DNA of 64,000 nucleotides from UKL13-3 sp040387195 (GCA_040387195.1 JAZKEF010000008.1:1-64000), one strand, 5' to 3'; positions 44,389 through 53,057 are shown, counted from the first letter of the stretch. The notes: generated from the sequence alone by a model not told the origin. Made by a program: numbers and translations.

Positions 44389-45492
44389 ATGATCGCGTTT
44401 GTTTGTTTAGGAATAACAGCTTTGTACATCATCATTCAGGTGAGCTTGTTTTTTAGCATTGCTGCTGCCAAACCGGATCCAATAAAGCAGCGGGACGAAA
44501 CCGGCTGGCCTATGCTTTCAGTATTGGTGGCCGCTCGCAATGAAGAGGAGCATATTGTAAAGTGTTTGCAAGCTCTTCAGGAGTTGGATTATCCTCAGCA
44601 CCAATTGGAAATTCTGATTGGGAATGATCAGTCGGAAGATGCAACGGCTGCTTTGGTTGCTGCCTTTATAAAAGATAAGCAACAATTTAAACTGGTAAAC
44701 ATTATAACTACACTTGGAAAAGCAAAAGGGAAAGCGAACGTGCTTGCCCATCTAGCGCATGAAGCCAAGGGTAGTATATATGCAATTACCGATGCGGATA
44801 TTATTGTGAACAGGCAATGGGCAAAAGAGCTTGTGTTGCACATAGCCGATGATCAGATGGCCATTGTTTCAGGATTGACAATGGTATACGACAAACCTGT
44901 ATGGGCTCAGTTGATGGGGTTAGACTGGTTATTTTATATGGGGTTGATCAAAGGGTTTGATAACCTTGGTATGGGCTGCACCGCGGTGGGAAATAATATG
45001 GTTATTACCAAGGAAGCCTACTGGAATGTAGGAGGGTATGAGGCATTGGATTTTTCGGTAACCGAGGATTATAAGTTGTATGAGCAGGTGCGTAAAAAAG
45101 GATGGAAAACCAAAAATATTATTACCCGCAACAGCTTGAACATATCGAGGCCGGTTGGTTCATTTGTGCAACTGATGCACCAGCGCAAACGTTGGTTGAC
45201 GGGTGCCCGGGAATTGCCTTTTTACTGGTGGGTATTGTTTGGGGTATTGGGCTCTTTATTTCCTGTAATCGTTGTGCTGTTTTGTTATCAGCCGATATTG
45301 GCGCTGCAATTGTATGGGATCAAAATTGCCCTGCAATCATTGTTTATATTGTGGTTACAACAAAAATTAGGAATGCGTCAGAATGTATTGTTGGTATTGT
45401 TGTATGATGTATACGCCAACATTATTGCTATTTGCACCCAGGTATTTTTTTTGTTGCCGGTAAAAATGCAGTGGAAAAAAAGGACCTATTAG
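44389..45492 (+). CDS. Membrane glycosyltransferase family 2
   Basis: A 367-residue processive-type GT2. An N-terminal membrane helix (about 4-24), the GT-A core with VLVAARNEE (about 45), NDQSEDAT, the metal-binding ITDADI (about 131), the TEDYKLY acid (about 225) and QxxRW-like QRKRWLTG (about 262), then three C-terminal membrane segments. The D-D-D-QxxRW order is that of hyaluronan/cellulose/PNAG synthases and of related lipid-linked transferases. With the deacetylase it may make and modify a surface polysaccharide. Confidence 0.92.
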   Translation: MIAFVCLGITALYIIIQVSLFFSIAAAKPDPIKQRDETGWPMLSVLVAARNEEEHIVKCLQALQELDYPQHQLEILIGNDQSEDATAALVAAFIKDKQQFKLVNIITTLGKAKGKANVLAHLAHEAKGSIYAITDADIIVNRQWAKELVLHIADDQMAIVSGLTMVYDKPVWAQLMGLDWLFYMGLIKGFDNLGMGCTAVGNNMVITKEAYWNVGGYEALDFSVTEDYKLYEQVRKKGWKTKNIITRNSLNISRPVGSFVQLMHQRKRWLTGARELPFYWWVLFGVLGSLFPVIVVLFCYQPILALQLYGIKIALQSLFILWLQQKLGMRQNVLLVLLYDVYANIIAICTQVFFLLPVKMQWKKRTY

Positions 45493-45547
45493 GAAGTGTA
45501 ATCCCCACCGAAATATTCGTAAACTTGCAAGCATAACAATCACCTCA

Positions 45548-46450
45548 TTGGCACACCCGCTTTTACAACAATTGGCACAACATGATAAACGAGCCCTGGC
45601 ACGAGCCATCAGCATGGTGGAAAATGAAACGACCGGGTACGAGGAATTGTTGAAAGCACTACCCAATAAACAGATTCCGGTAATTGGTATTACAGGTCCT
45701 CCGGGTGCAGGAAAAAGCACGCTCATTAGCGCACTTACCCAATGTATGCTTTTGGGCGGAAAAAAAGTAGCTATTATCGCTGTTGATCCAAGTTCTCCGT
45801 TTAACCGGGGTGCATTAATGGGCGATAGGGTTCGCATGAGTGAGCATTTTTTGCACCCAGATGTATTTATCAGGAGCATGGCCAGCCGGGGAAGTCTTGG
45901 AGGATTATCGCCCAAAATATTGGAAGTAACTGACGTGCTTAAAGGAGCCTGGTTTGATTACATTATTATTGAAACGGTAGGGGTGGGTCAGAGCGAAGTA
46001 GAAATTGCATCGTTGGCAGACACCACAATTTTGGCCTTGGTGCCCGAGGCCGGTGATGATATACAAACCATTAAAAGTGGGGTGATGGAAATTGCAGATA
46101 TTTATGTATTGAACAAGGCCGACCGTGCCGGAGCCAATACATTTTATAAAAACCTTACCATGCTGGCTCACAGCCACGCCACGAGTGAATGGGAAACTCC
46201 GGTGGTGCGCACAGTTGCTACCAAAAATGAAGGGCTGGATGAATTATTGCAGGCAATTGAAAGCCATGGAAGGGCAAACGAGCACAGTTCGCGAAAAGCT
46301 GTTTTGGTTGCCGAAAAGGCATTGACATTAATTAAGAACATGCGAACCAAAGATATTTTATTCCCGCAGTTGCTGGACGAAATTAGGGTTGCGCTGCAGG
46401 ATCAAAACTTTAACCTATACCAATACGTTTCTAAGTATCGTAAGGGCTGA
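45548..46450 (+). CDS. meaB: Methylmalonyl-CoA mutase-associated GTPase
   Basis: A 300-residue G3E-family P-loop GTPase that protects and reloads adenosylcobalamin on methylmalonyl-CoA mutase. Motifs: Walker A GPPGAGKST (about 50-58), AVDPSSPFNRGALMGDR (about 77-93), ETVGVGQSE (about 139-147) and NKAD for guanine (about 183-186). The start is a TTG at 45548. The mutase subunits are not in the window. Gene is 55 nt after the GT2 gene and 30 nt before the FMN reductase gene. Confidence 0.95.
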   Translation: MAHPLLQQLAQHDKRALARAISMVENETTGYEELLKALPNKQIPVIGITGPPGAGKSTLISALTQCMLLGGKKVAIIAVDPSSPFNRGALMGDRVRMSEHFLHPDVFIRSMASRGSLGGLSPKILEVTDVLKGAWFDYIIIETVGVGQSEVEIASLADTTILALVPEAGDDIQTIKSGVMEIADIYVLNKADRAGANTFYKNLTMLAHSHATSEWETPVVRTVATKNEGLDELLQAIESHGRANEHSSRKAVLVAEKALTLIKNMRTKDILFPQLLDEIRVALQDQNFNLYQYVSKYRKG

Positions 46451-46480
46451 TCTATCAAGCCACAACTCAACAACTACTCA

Positions 46481-47056
46481 ATGAACATTGCTATACTTTC
46501 AGGCTCAGCACGGGCAAATAATAATACGTTTCGGGTGGGTAAAGCCATTGAGCGGCAACTCGGGAGTATGGGCCATACTGCATCGTTGGTGGATTTTCAG
46601 CAATATGATATTCCGCTTATCAATCAGGGACCTATTGATGAATCGGCATTTACCCCGTTCCAACAGCAACTGGTGGATTCAATGTCTCCTGCACAAATCA
46701 TTATCATTATTACACCTGAGTATAACTGGAGCACCACCCCCGAGATTTTGAATTTTTTGCACCGTATGGGGGATCGCAAATTTGATTATTTATTTGATGA
46801 GAAAGTATTTGCAACCATTGGTGTTTCTACCGGAAAGGGAGGGAAAGCACCTGCATTGCACCTGCATACCATTCTCAATAAAATTATCAGCTTTACCGAT
46901 TTGAATTCGTTCGTTTCATCCAAAATTTTCGAAGCGCATTACACCAAAGCAGTGTTGGATGAAGATGGTAACCCGCTTGGAAATGATTTGTTTAATGCGG
47001 GACTGGAAGATTTTATTGGTTATACGATAAGAATGGCACAGCGCTGGAATACCTAG
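46481..47056 (+). CDS. NADPH-dependent FMN reductase family flavoprotein
   Basis: A 191-residue flavodoxin-like protein: first strand and phosphate loop IAILSGSARANNNTFR (3-18), TPEYNWSTTPEILNFLHR (about 79-96) as the classic substrate/FMN motif, and GVSTGKGGKAPAL in the third loop. Relatives include quinone, azo and chromate reductases. Physiological substrate unknown. It may be co-transcribed with meaB and converges with the XRE gene, 3 nt between the stops. Confidence 0.92.
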   Translation: MNIAILSGSARANNNTFRVGKAIERQLGSMGHTASLVDFQQYDIPLINQGPIDESAFTPFQQQLVDSMSPAQIIIIITPEYNWSTTPEILNFLHRMGDRKFDYLFDEKVFATIGVSTGKGGKAPALHLHTILNKIISFTDLNSFVSSKIFEAHYTKAVLDEDGNPLGNDLFNAGLEDFIGYTIRMAQRWNT

Positions 47057-47059
47057 CCC

Positions 47060-47428
47060 TTAACTCTTCTTTTTAGCCTTTTTCTCAAGCGCTACAATTT
47101 TTTCCTTTAAAGCAAGAATCAGATCAGCTTGCGATTGGACGAGTTGTTGCAATTGTTGGACATCCTTTTCAAGTTGTTTCACCAACTCCATTTGTTTTGC
47201 ATTTTTATTAGATCCGTAAGGCGCCTGAGGGTCATTTACCTGATTGGTGGTTTCATCCAGTTCCAGTCCTAAAACATCACAAATTTTCCTGAGGGTATAG
47301 TAGTTAGCCTTTCCTGTTTGTTCAATGCTGCTGATGAGTGGCCGCGTTTTATTAATCTTTTCCGCCAATTCCTCTTGAGTTAACCCCTTACTGATGCGGG
47401 CAATCTTTATACGTAGGCCTAAATGCAT
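47060..47428 (-). CDS. XRE-family HTH regulator with C-terminal coiled coil
   Basis: A 122-residue DNA-binding protein. Residues 6-60 are a helix-turn-helix of Cro/C1 type (KIARISKGLTQEELAEKI, RPLISSIEQTGKANYYTLRKICDVLGLEL). After a short polar linker, residues 78-118 form a leucine/lysine coiled coil (LVKQLEKDVQQLQQLVQSQ), probably for dimerisation. It is divergent from the secreted-protein cluster 47861-50224 across a 430-bp AT-rich gap and is the obvious candidate regulator of it and of itself. Confidence 0.9.
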   Translation of the reverse strand: MHLGLRIKIARISKGLTQEELAEKINKTRPLISSIEQTGKANYYTLRKICDVLGLELDETTNQVNDPQAPYGSNKNAKQMELVKQLEKDVQQLQQLVQSQADLILALKEKIVALEKKAKKKS

Positions 47429-47481
47429 GGCGCAAGGTTGTAAATAATATACTTACATTCAGCTAATTATAATATTAATAC

Positions 47482-47498
47482 TAATAATAAAATTATTA
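47482..47498. promoter_or_regulatory. Inverted repeat upstream of the XRE gene, possible operator
   Basis: TAATAAT-AAA-ATTATTA lies 54-70 nt upstream of the XRE start within a very AT-rich stretch (47460-47515). Position and symmetry suit an autoregulatory XRE operator, but AT-rich DNA yields such palindromes by chance. The rest of the 432-bp gap 47429-47860 holds only the doubtful small frame at 47662-47850 and presumably the promoter of the + strand cluster. Confidence 0.3.
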
Positions 47499-47661
47499 AT
47501 TTGATAATTTAAATGAAAATGATTTTCCTTTGTATCAAATAACCCCAATCAAATGTTTAACCCCGACTCCAAATACACTGATTCAATTTGTTTAACCAGA
47601 TTTTGGTAACAACGCTTTTTGCAAGTGCATAGCGATGTGACAATTTTGATATTGGTCTTGG

Positions 47662-47850
47662 ATGCGGAAGAAACAGTTGAGGAGTTATGAAAACCCTAAA
47701 ATGAAAGGAGACCCGAAGACCCAAACAACTAAACCCAACAAGTTGGAGCTATTAAGAGGTAATAGTTCAACCAGCAGCCGCATTCGCTATACTTTTGAAA
47801 TGCATCAATCATTTATTAAACCCCTGTCTTATTCTAAAGAGGACAGCTAA
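47662..47850 (+). CDS. Doubtful small ORF (62 aa) ahead of the secreted cluster
   Basis: Opens with ATG and ends 10 nt before the next gene. The 62-residue product is basic and polar, rich in K, S and T (MKGDPKTQTTKPNKLELLRG from its second methionine), without signal peptide, cysteines or a recognised motif. It may be a leader gene of the cluster or non-coding. Confidence 0.25.
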   Translation: MRKKQLRSYENPKMKGDPKTQTTKPNKLELLRGNSSTSSRIRYTFEMHQSFIKPLSYSKEDS

Positions 47851-47860
47851 ATTAAGTAGC

Positions 47861-48298
47861 ATGAAAATTACACGATTATCATTTTTATTCATTGTTACGG
47901 CAATATTCATAAATCTGAGTATAGCCAATGCAAGGAACCCTAAAACACCACCAAAGGTAAAAGTTGAAAATGCAATGAAGAAGCCCAAAATAGAGAAGCA
48001 AGACTTCTGTATTGTAAGAGGCTTCTATGAAGAAATAAACGAGAGCGGACATAGATACTATATCTGCCGGTTGGTTTCAACAGCCAAGTGTATGGCTATT
48101 CCATGCAATGTTTGGGGACCTTATGGGCCTAATAATAGCAAAGCTGTTGAGACTGCGCCAATTCCTGAGCATTTACAAATAGACAATAGCAAAAAGTACA
48201 TTGTTAAGTTTAATGTAAATGGTGCGACAGAGGTGCAATATGTGAATGGAATTACCATTGAGGAAACATCGGATGTTATAGCTGTTCATTATTATTAA
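47861..48298 (+). CDS. Small secreted cysteine-containing protein, unknown
   Basis: A 145-residue protein with a signal peptide (hydrophobic 7-21, cleavage near ANA-R25) and four cysteines in the mature part (C50, C69, C77, C82). A lysine/proline-rich N-terminal segment (RNPKTPPKVKVENAMKKPK) is followed by a beta-rich domain with RYYICRLVSTAKCMAIPC and a C-terminal pair of strands. I recognise no family. The ATG at 47861 starts the signal peptide; upstream in-frame sequence is not signal-like. First of three same-strand secreted proteins; next start is 11 nt downstream. Confidence 0.65.
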   Translation: MKITRLSFLFIVTAIFINLSIANARNPKTPPKVKVENAMKKPKIEKQDFCIVRGFYEEINESGHRYYICRLVSTAKCMAIPCNVWGPYGPNNSKAVETAPIPEHLQIDNSKKYIVKFNVNGATEVQYVNGITIEETSDVIAVHYY

Positions 48299-48309
48299 TC
48301 AACCAACAC

Positions 48310-48720
48310 ATGAAAAACATACTATTTATCATTTGCGCATTTGTTTTTACAATGAGCGTAAACGCAGTTGAAAAGCCTAAAGAGAAACTAGGCGGAGGAA
48401 AGGTTTTGGGGGTAGCAAGGCTTATTGGAGCAAACTCAAAACTTATTATCATAAGTTGTGATGTATCAAAGAAAACATGCTTATACGTTTTGAAAAAGGC
48501 AGTGGCCGATGAAGCAGAAGATATTTGCAAGGTTATGGAACCCTGGCAAGTACCTCCAGTTGCAGAGCAACATTTTAACTCCAACTATCCTTTTGCATTT
48601 TCATTTGATACCGAAGTGTTGACTTTTTATCCTGCCACATCTATTCGAATGGGATGCCCAAATGAAACGGGTGATGTACAGATTACAATCGAAACGGAAG
48701 CCACCGTTAAATTACCATAA
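48310..48720 (+). CDS. Small secreted cysteine-containing protein, unknown
   Basis: A 136-residue protein with a signal peptide (MKNILFIICAFVFTMSVNA, cleavage near residue 19) and four cysteines in the mature chain (C50, C57, C73, C116). A glycine run (LGGGKVLGVA) lies just after the processed N-terminus; the C-terminus is beta-rich. Not similar enough by eye to its upstream neighbour to call a paralogue, though size, export and four cysteines match. No family recognised. 11 nt after the preceding gene, 67 nt before the next. Confidence 0.65.
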   Translation: MKNILFIICAFVFTMSVNAVEKPKEKLGGGKVLGVARLIGANSKLIIISCDVSKKTCLYVLKKAVADEAEDICKVMEPWQVPPVAEQHFNSNYPFAFSFDTEVLTFYPATSIRMGCPNETGDVQITIETEATVKLP

Positions 48721-48787
48721 TTCCTTTATCGTAACAGAGTCCGAGAGAACTCTGTTACGATTTAAATTACAAACAATAATCAGTCTA

Positions 48788-50224
48788 ATGCGCATATTAT
48801 TTTTTTTGTTAACCTTCATCATCATTACCGTTAAGGTATTTGCAAACGATTCAACCATTCAGAACCGGGTGCTCATAGCTATCAATATCAACTCTTGTTC
48901 TTTTTGCAATAAAGCAACAAATGCAATGATTGATGAAAGTCTGACAGGTAAAGTCGATCTCTTATTTTATTCCGAGGATGCATCACCGGAACAAATTGAT
49001 GAATTCCTGACAGCTAATTTTACAATCAAACCACGGTATGTTTTTAATGACAAGCTTTATAAAAGTGCAACCCAACATTTAAAGATTTTTAAATCGCCAC
49101 TATTTATCATATTGGATACGAGCCTTTCGGTTGTAAGAACATTCCCCATTGACAGCATTCATTTTTATAAAGACCTAATAAAGGCAACGATTAATGAAAA
49201 GGGAACAAAAACAGAAATATCGAATACCAGAATAAAAAGAATGTCGGGTTACAGGCGCGTGAACAAAGTGGAAGACCATTTATTTGTAACCGGCATGGGT
49301 AATACTACCAAGATTTACGACTACAATTTAAAGACACGGACCTTAGATTCTTTATGTTTTACAAGCAATGATAAGCTCATTTACAAACTTTTGGAAATGA
49401 GAGGAGTGAAGGGAATAAATGTAGCAGAGGTCAAAAGGATATTTAGGGAAAAACGTTTGCCATATGAAATAGTAAGTTTCAATACGAGACCATATAGTAC
49501 AACAAGCAGGTTATACAATATAATGTACGTGGAGTATTTGGATCCGAACAAATACTCTGATACAATAAGCACAGAGTTGCTGTTTTTCCTATACTCTTAT
49601 GATCCCGTTGCAAGAGACCTGAGAATTCATAAATACAAGCATTACGAAAAGGATTGGGAGTCGGGTGAAATAATGGATGATTTAAGACTGGATTATATTA
49701 CACTGGAACAAGTAAATGACAGTCTTTGGATGATGGGTACGGAGCATATTAATGAAAAAGTAAATAACGAAAAGACGTTTATGTACTTTTCCAACACCAG
49801 CAATGATAAAGAGTTAAGATATAATGGAAAGAGGTTTTCTGTGAGAACGGATTCCATGGTAACGTTTGATAATGAGTCCATGAACAATCCAATGAGACTT
49901 TATTTTTACGAGCTTTTAGCATCATTTCTGTATTACAACGAATCACCTTTTTACTATAATTATAAAACACAACAAATATTCGATATGAGAACCTTTTCTG
50001 AAGATTGCACTTGGATTTTCGATATGGAAGAAACAGATAATACACTGTCTGTTTTGGTGGAAGAAAATGAATCTATTGTTTTATACAATCTTGATAAAGA
50101 ATCAAAACGGATGTTAAAGCGGGAGTTTCTGGGGAAAAATGATTCAAAAGGAAATGTTACATTGGATGATGGAAATGTAGTGTATACGAATAAAAAAGGA
50201 GACATCGTTTCGTATTCACATTAA
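48788..50224 (+). CDS. Exported protein with CxxC thioredoxin-like start and possible beta-propeller
   Basis: A 478-residue protein with a signal peptide (MRILFFLLTFIIITVKVFA). Directly after it comes a strand and NSCSFCNKATNAMI with C37-x2-C40, followed by alternating helix/strand (to about residue 140) that fits a thioredoxin-like fold. The remainder is strand-rich with blade-like repeats (HLFVTGMGNTTKIYDYNL, SLWMMGTEHINEK, TLSVLVEENESIVLYNLD), resembling the six-bladed beta-propeller proteins of this phylum. Codon use is AT-rich compared with the men or pol genes. The ATG at 48788 opens the signal peptide. A thiol redox role with the two cysteine-bearing neighbours is a guess. Confidence 0.65.
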   Translation: MRILFFLLTFIIITVKVFANDSTIQNRVLIAININSCSFCNKATNAMIDESLTGKVDLLFYSEDASPEQIDEFLTANFTIKPRYVFNDKLYKSATQHLKIFKSPLFIILDTSLSVVRTFPIDSIHFYKDLIKATINEKGTKTEISNTRIKRMSGYRRVNKVEDHLFVTGMGNTTKIYDYNLKTRTLDSLCFTSNDKLIYKLLEMRGVKGINVAEVKRIFREKRLPYEIVSFNTRPYSTTSRLYNIMYVEYLDPNKYSDTISTELLFFLYSYDPVARDLRIHKYKHYEKDWESGEIMDDLRLDYITLEQVNDSLWMMGTEHINEKVNNEKTFMYFSNTSNDKELRYNGKRFSVRTDSMVTFDNESMNNPMRLYFYELLASFLYYNESPFYYNYKTQQIFDMRTFSEDCTWIFDMEETDNTLSVLVEENESIVLYNLDKESKRMLKREFLGKNDSKGNVTLDDGNVVYTNKKGDIVSYSH

Positions 50225-50318
50225 CAATCTGTCCTGTTACAGCGATTAAAGACCGGTTTAGATAGTTGGGCCATCAATACAATCTTATTTGACTAAGGGG
50301 TTAGTTAAAATCGAGGAT

Positions 50319-50350
50319 CCACCCTGCTTTATGCAGGGTGGTCTTTGTTT
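50319..50350. terminator. Intrinsic terminator closing the secreted-protein cluster
   Basis: CCACCCTGC (50319-50327), loop TTTAT, GCAGGGTGG (50333-50341), then TCTTTGTTT. It sits 95 nt after the CxxC gene and about 40 nt before the stop of the minus-strand DUF486 gene. Confidence 0.85.
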
Positions 50351-50392
50351 GAGACCCACATGGACAACGTTTTAAGGCTTCTGAATGGCCGA

Positions 50393-50770
50393 TTACCACT
50401 TCTTAAAAATTACGAATACGGCTAGCACAATGAGTGCAAAACCAAGTATGTGATTCCATTGGAGGTTTCCTTCTTTGAAAACATAAATATTAACCAGCAC
50501 AAATACCATGATGGAAACAGCTTCCTGAATGGTTTTGAGTTCAAACATGCTAAATGGGCCTCCATGGTCTATATGCCCAATTCTGTTGGCCGGAACCTGA
50601 AATATATATTCGAATAGCGCTATTCCCCAACTGATGGCAATAATGCCAATTAATCCGGTACTTTTTAGCCAGCCGATCTTTTGAAACTGAAGGTGTCCGT
50701 ACCAGGCAAATGTCATAAATAGGTTGGAAACAATGAGTAAGAGGATGGTATAGGTTCCCTTGGTAAGCAT
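50393..50770 (-). CDS. DMT-like small membrane protein, DUF486
   Basis: A 125-residue protein with four membrane helices (about 7-24, 38-54, 82-100, 106-123). The sequence NLFMTFAWYGHLQF, then ALFEYIFQVPANRIGH and the final WNHILGFALIVLAVFVIFKKW are DUF486 marks. The family resembles a half of drug/metabolite transporters; no substrate is known. The ATG at 50770 is preferred over a TTG 18 nt upstream. Starts back-to-back with the gene at 50849. Confidence 0.88.
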   Translation of the reverse strand: MLTKGTYTILLLIVSNLFMTFAWYGHLQFQKIGWLKSTGLIGIIAISWGIALFEYIFQVPANRIGHIDHGGPFSMFELKTIQEAVSIMVFVLVNIYVFKEGNLQWNHILGFALIVLAVFVIFKKW

Positions 50771-50848
50771 AAAATGATTAATTTTCAAACAAATGTATTT
50801 TCATTAATCGACAAAAGCAGTAGTTTCGCAGGCGACAGAAATAATAAT

Positions 50849-51202
50849 ATGAAACCGATAATCGATAAAATTAAAAAGACACTGGCTTCGGATGGTGTTG
50901 GGGCCAAAGTTGTTGAACAACTGAAAGAATTGCGAGAATATGTAAAAGAAAACCTGAATGAGCCTGGTTATGTACGTATGATCCGCTTGGCGTACGAAAA
51001 CATTGAGGAGAACAAGGGTGAGTATACATTTCTGTATTTGCAGGACGATGACGGGAAAGCGAATCTGGATTATCTGATGGACTTGTTTGCAGATTATAAT
51101 AATAAGTACAACCGCGAAGAACTACAGGATATCCGTAACCTGATGGATGGTATTGTTCCGGAGGAAGACGAAGAAGGTGAAGAAATTGGCGGAGAAGGTT
51201 AA
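50849..51202 (+). CDS. Conserved small acidic protein, unknown
   Basis: A 117-residue soluble protein, helical in the first 75 residues (IDKIKKTLASDGVGAKVVEQLKELREYVKENL) and ending in a very acidic tail (VPEEDEEGEEIGGEG). No signal peptide or recognised domain. The ATG at 50849 gives a clean helical start; an upstream start would overlap the divergent DUF486 promoter. Followed by a bidirectional terminator. Confidence 0.65.
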   Translation: MKPIIDKIKKTLASDGVGAKVVEQLKELREYVKENLNEPGYVRMIRLAYENIEENKGEYTFLYLQDDDGKANLDYLMDLFADYNNKYNREELQDIRNLMDGIVPEEDEEGEEIGGEG

Positions 51203-51223
51203 TCCCTGCTACCGGAGATATAA

Positions 51224-51256
51224 AAAAATGCCGTACTGATTCAGTACGGCATTTTT
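51224..51256. terminator. Bidirectional intrinsic terminator
   Basis: GCCGTACTGA (51230-51239) and TCAGTACGGC (51241-51250) form a stem flanked by AAAAAAAT before and ATTTTTGTTTT after. It lies between convergent genes ending at 51202 (+) and 51260 (-) and suits both. Confidence 0.92.
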
Positions 51257-51259
51257 GTT

Positions 51260-51790
51260 TTAGAGCAGTTTCTCTGTGAGCTCATTCATCTTTTGTTCAC
51301 TGTATTCGCCTTGGGTATGATATATCACCCTTCCTTCGGCATCAAGCACAAAAAAGTGAGGTTCTTTTACATCTGTAATCTTCAGGTTTTTCATTAAGGT
51401 ATTTACATCATCATCACTTACCATAAAATTGGGGTAGAGTTTTTTCTCAACTTCCTTTTTCGATTGTTTCTTAGCCTCGACCAATCCAAGTTTGGCAATT
51501 CCCTTAAGCATGCCCACAAAACAGAGGTTGGCATCATACATGCGGCCACCCATTAATCCACCCATTCCTTCGGCAAAAAGAGCCGTGTACAAAGGACTAT
51601 TCCATACACGTAGCATTTTTTCGGCTTTGGGCGACATTGCCAAACATACTACCGAGCGTTTCCCTTTAACATCATTGGGAATCACCAGTTTTTTATCGGC
51701 TAATGTTTCGCAGGTGAGCGTTGGAAAAACCTGCTGTGCGTGACTCTGCAGGCAATAAAACAGGATACATACAAGCAATAATTTTTTCAT
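51260..51790 (-). CDS. Exported thioredoxin-fold-like protein lacking CxxC
   Basis: A 176-residue protein with signal peptide (MKKLLLVCILFYCLQSHA). The pattern FPTLTCETLADKKLVIPNDVKG, then a strand SVVCLAMS, a helix, and near the end FFVLDAEGRVIYHTQGEYSE resembles a peroxiredoxin/ATP10-type thioredoxin fold. The usual CxxC active site is missing; single cysteines occur at about C34, C56 and C97. Function unknown. The ATG at 51790 starts the signal peptide. Probably transcribed with gcvH, which is 72 nt upstream on the same strand. Confidence 0.65.
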   Translation of the reverse strand: MKKLLLVCILFYCLQSHAQQVFPTLTCETLADKKLVIPNDVKGKRSVVCLAMSPKAEKMLRVWNSPLYTALFAEGMGGLMGGRMYDANLCFVGMLKGIAKLGLVEAKKQSKKEVEKKLYPNFMVSDDDVNTLMKNLKITDVKEPHFFVLDAEGRVIYHTQGEYSEQKMNELTEKLL

Positions 51791-51862
51791 AACAAATAAA
51801 TTAAATGGCACAAAAAAAGGAACCGTGTTGTGCAGTTCCTTTTTGTTAAATTATCGTTTCGC

Positions 51863-52243
51863 TTAAGCGTTGATTAACGTTTTGTAATCGGCAGCATTCA
51901 TCAAACCTTCAACTTCGGCTGTATTGGTTAATTTTATTTTCACCATCCAACCGTCACCATAAGGATCGCTGTTTACCAATTCGGGTGCGCTATCCAATTT
52001 TCCATTCATTTCCAATACTTCACCACTTACCGGCATAAACAAGTCTGAAACTGTTTTTACAGCTTCTACAGTACCAAATACATCATGCTGGCTCACTGTT
52101 TTGCCAACTGAATTGATATCTACATAAACGATATCACCCAGTTCGTGTTGAGCAAAATCGGTAATACCTACGTAGGCAGTATCGCCTTCTACGCGAACCC
52201 ACTCGTGATCTTTGGTGTAAACCAGTGTTTCAGGAAAATTCAT
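51863..52243 (-). CDS. gcvH: Glycine cleavage system H protein
   Basis: A 126-residue lipoyl carrier protein of the glycine cleavage complex: it shuttles the aminomethyl intermediate between the P, T and L proteins. The lipoylated lysine is K63 in FGTVEAVKTVSDLF, flanked by the strands of a barrel-sandwich hybrid; YTKDHEWVRV (9-18) and NSDPYGDGWMVKI (about 91-103) are classic. Length is normal. Genes for gcvP and gcvT are not in the window. Confidence 0.96.
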   Translation of the reverse strand: MNFPETLVYTKDHEWVRVEGDTAYVGITDFAQHELGDIVYVDINSVGKTVSQHDVFGTVEAVKTVSDLFMPVSGEVLEMNGKLDSAPELVNSDPYGDGWMVKIKLTNTAEVEGLMNAADYKTLINA

Positions 52244-52352
52244 AATCTGTATGTGTTTTAAAGTGGGTGCAAATTAAAAATTTAACTGGTAAAAAAAACG
52301 AAATTTATAAGGTTACCTTATAAGAATGAGCATTTGCTCTTATCTTGCACAC

Positions 52353-53057
52353 ATGGCAGGCCAGTTATATTTAGTCCCCACCCCAATCGGAAACCTTGAG
52401 GATATTACCCTCAGGGCATTGCGCATACTTAAAGAAGTGGACGCCATTCTGGCCGAAGATACCCGTCAATCCATTAAGTTATTAAAACATTACGAAATTG
52501 AAAAAACGCTGATCCCATATCACATGCACAACGAACACCGCGAATTGCAGCGGTTTGTGACCATGCTGGAAAATGGGAAGAACCTGGCATTGGTGAGTGA
52601 TGCAGGCACACCAGCAATTAGCGATCCGGGGTTTTTGCTGGTACGTGAGTGTTTGCGAAACCAGATTAAGATTGAATGTTTGCCGGGAGCAACGGCTTTT
52701 GTTCCTGCACTGGTTAAAAGCGGATTGCCGAGCGATAGTTTTTGCTTCGAGGGTTTCTTGCCGGAGAAAAAGGGCCGCCAAACCATGCTCAAAAAACTGG
52801 CTGAAGAGGAGCGAACCATTATTTTATATGAATCGCCTCATCGTTTGGTGAAATGTTTACATCAGTTAAAGGAATTTTTTGGTGGCGAGAGGCAAGCCTC
52901 TGTTTCGAGGGAATTGACCAAGATGTTTGAAGAAACCGTAAACGGAACAGTGGATGAGTTGATAACCCATTTTGAAGCCAAACCGGTAAAAGGGGAGATT
53001 GTAATGGTTATAGATGGGAAGCCTAAGAAAGGTCGGTCGGATAGAGATCCGGAGTAG
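52353..53057 (+). CDS. rsmI: 16S rRNA 2'-O-ribose C1402 methyltransferase
   Basis: A 234-residue tetrapyrrole-methylase-fold enzyme using S-adenosylmethionine to methylate C1402 in the ribosomal P site. Signatures: LVPTPIGNLEDITLRALR (about 7-24), AEDTR, SDAGTPAISDPG (about 83-94), PGATAFVPAL and FEGFLPEKKGRR-like (about 129-140), YESPHRL. The ATG at 52353 (MAGQLYLVPT) is standard for the family; an in-frame ATG 27 nt upstream would add a non-conserved extension. It converges with the large helical gene at 53076. Confidence 0.95.
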   Translation: MAGQLYLVPTPIGNLEDITLRALRILKEVDAILAEDTRQSIKLLKHYEIEKTLIPYHMHNEHRELQRFVTMLENGKNLALVSDAGTPAISDPGFLLVRECLRNQIKIECLPGATAFVPALVKSGLPSDSFCFEGFLPEKKGRQTMLKKLAEEERTIILYESPHRLVKCLHQLKEFFGGERQASVSRELTKMFEETVNGTVDELITHFEAKPVKGEIVMVIDGKPKKGRSDRDPE

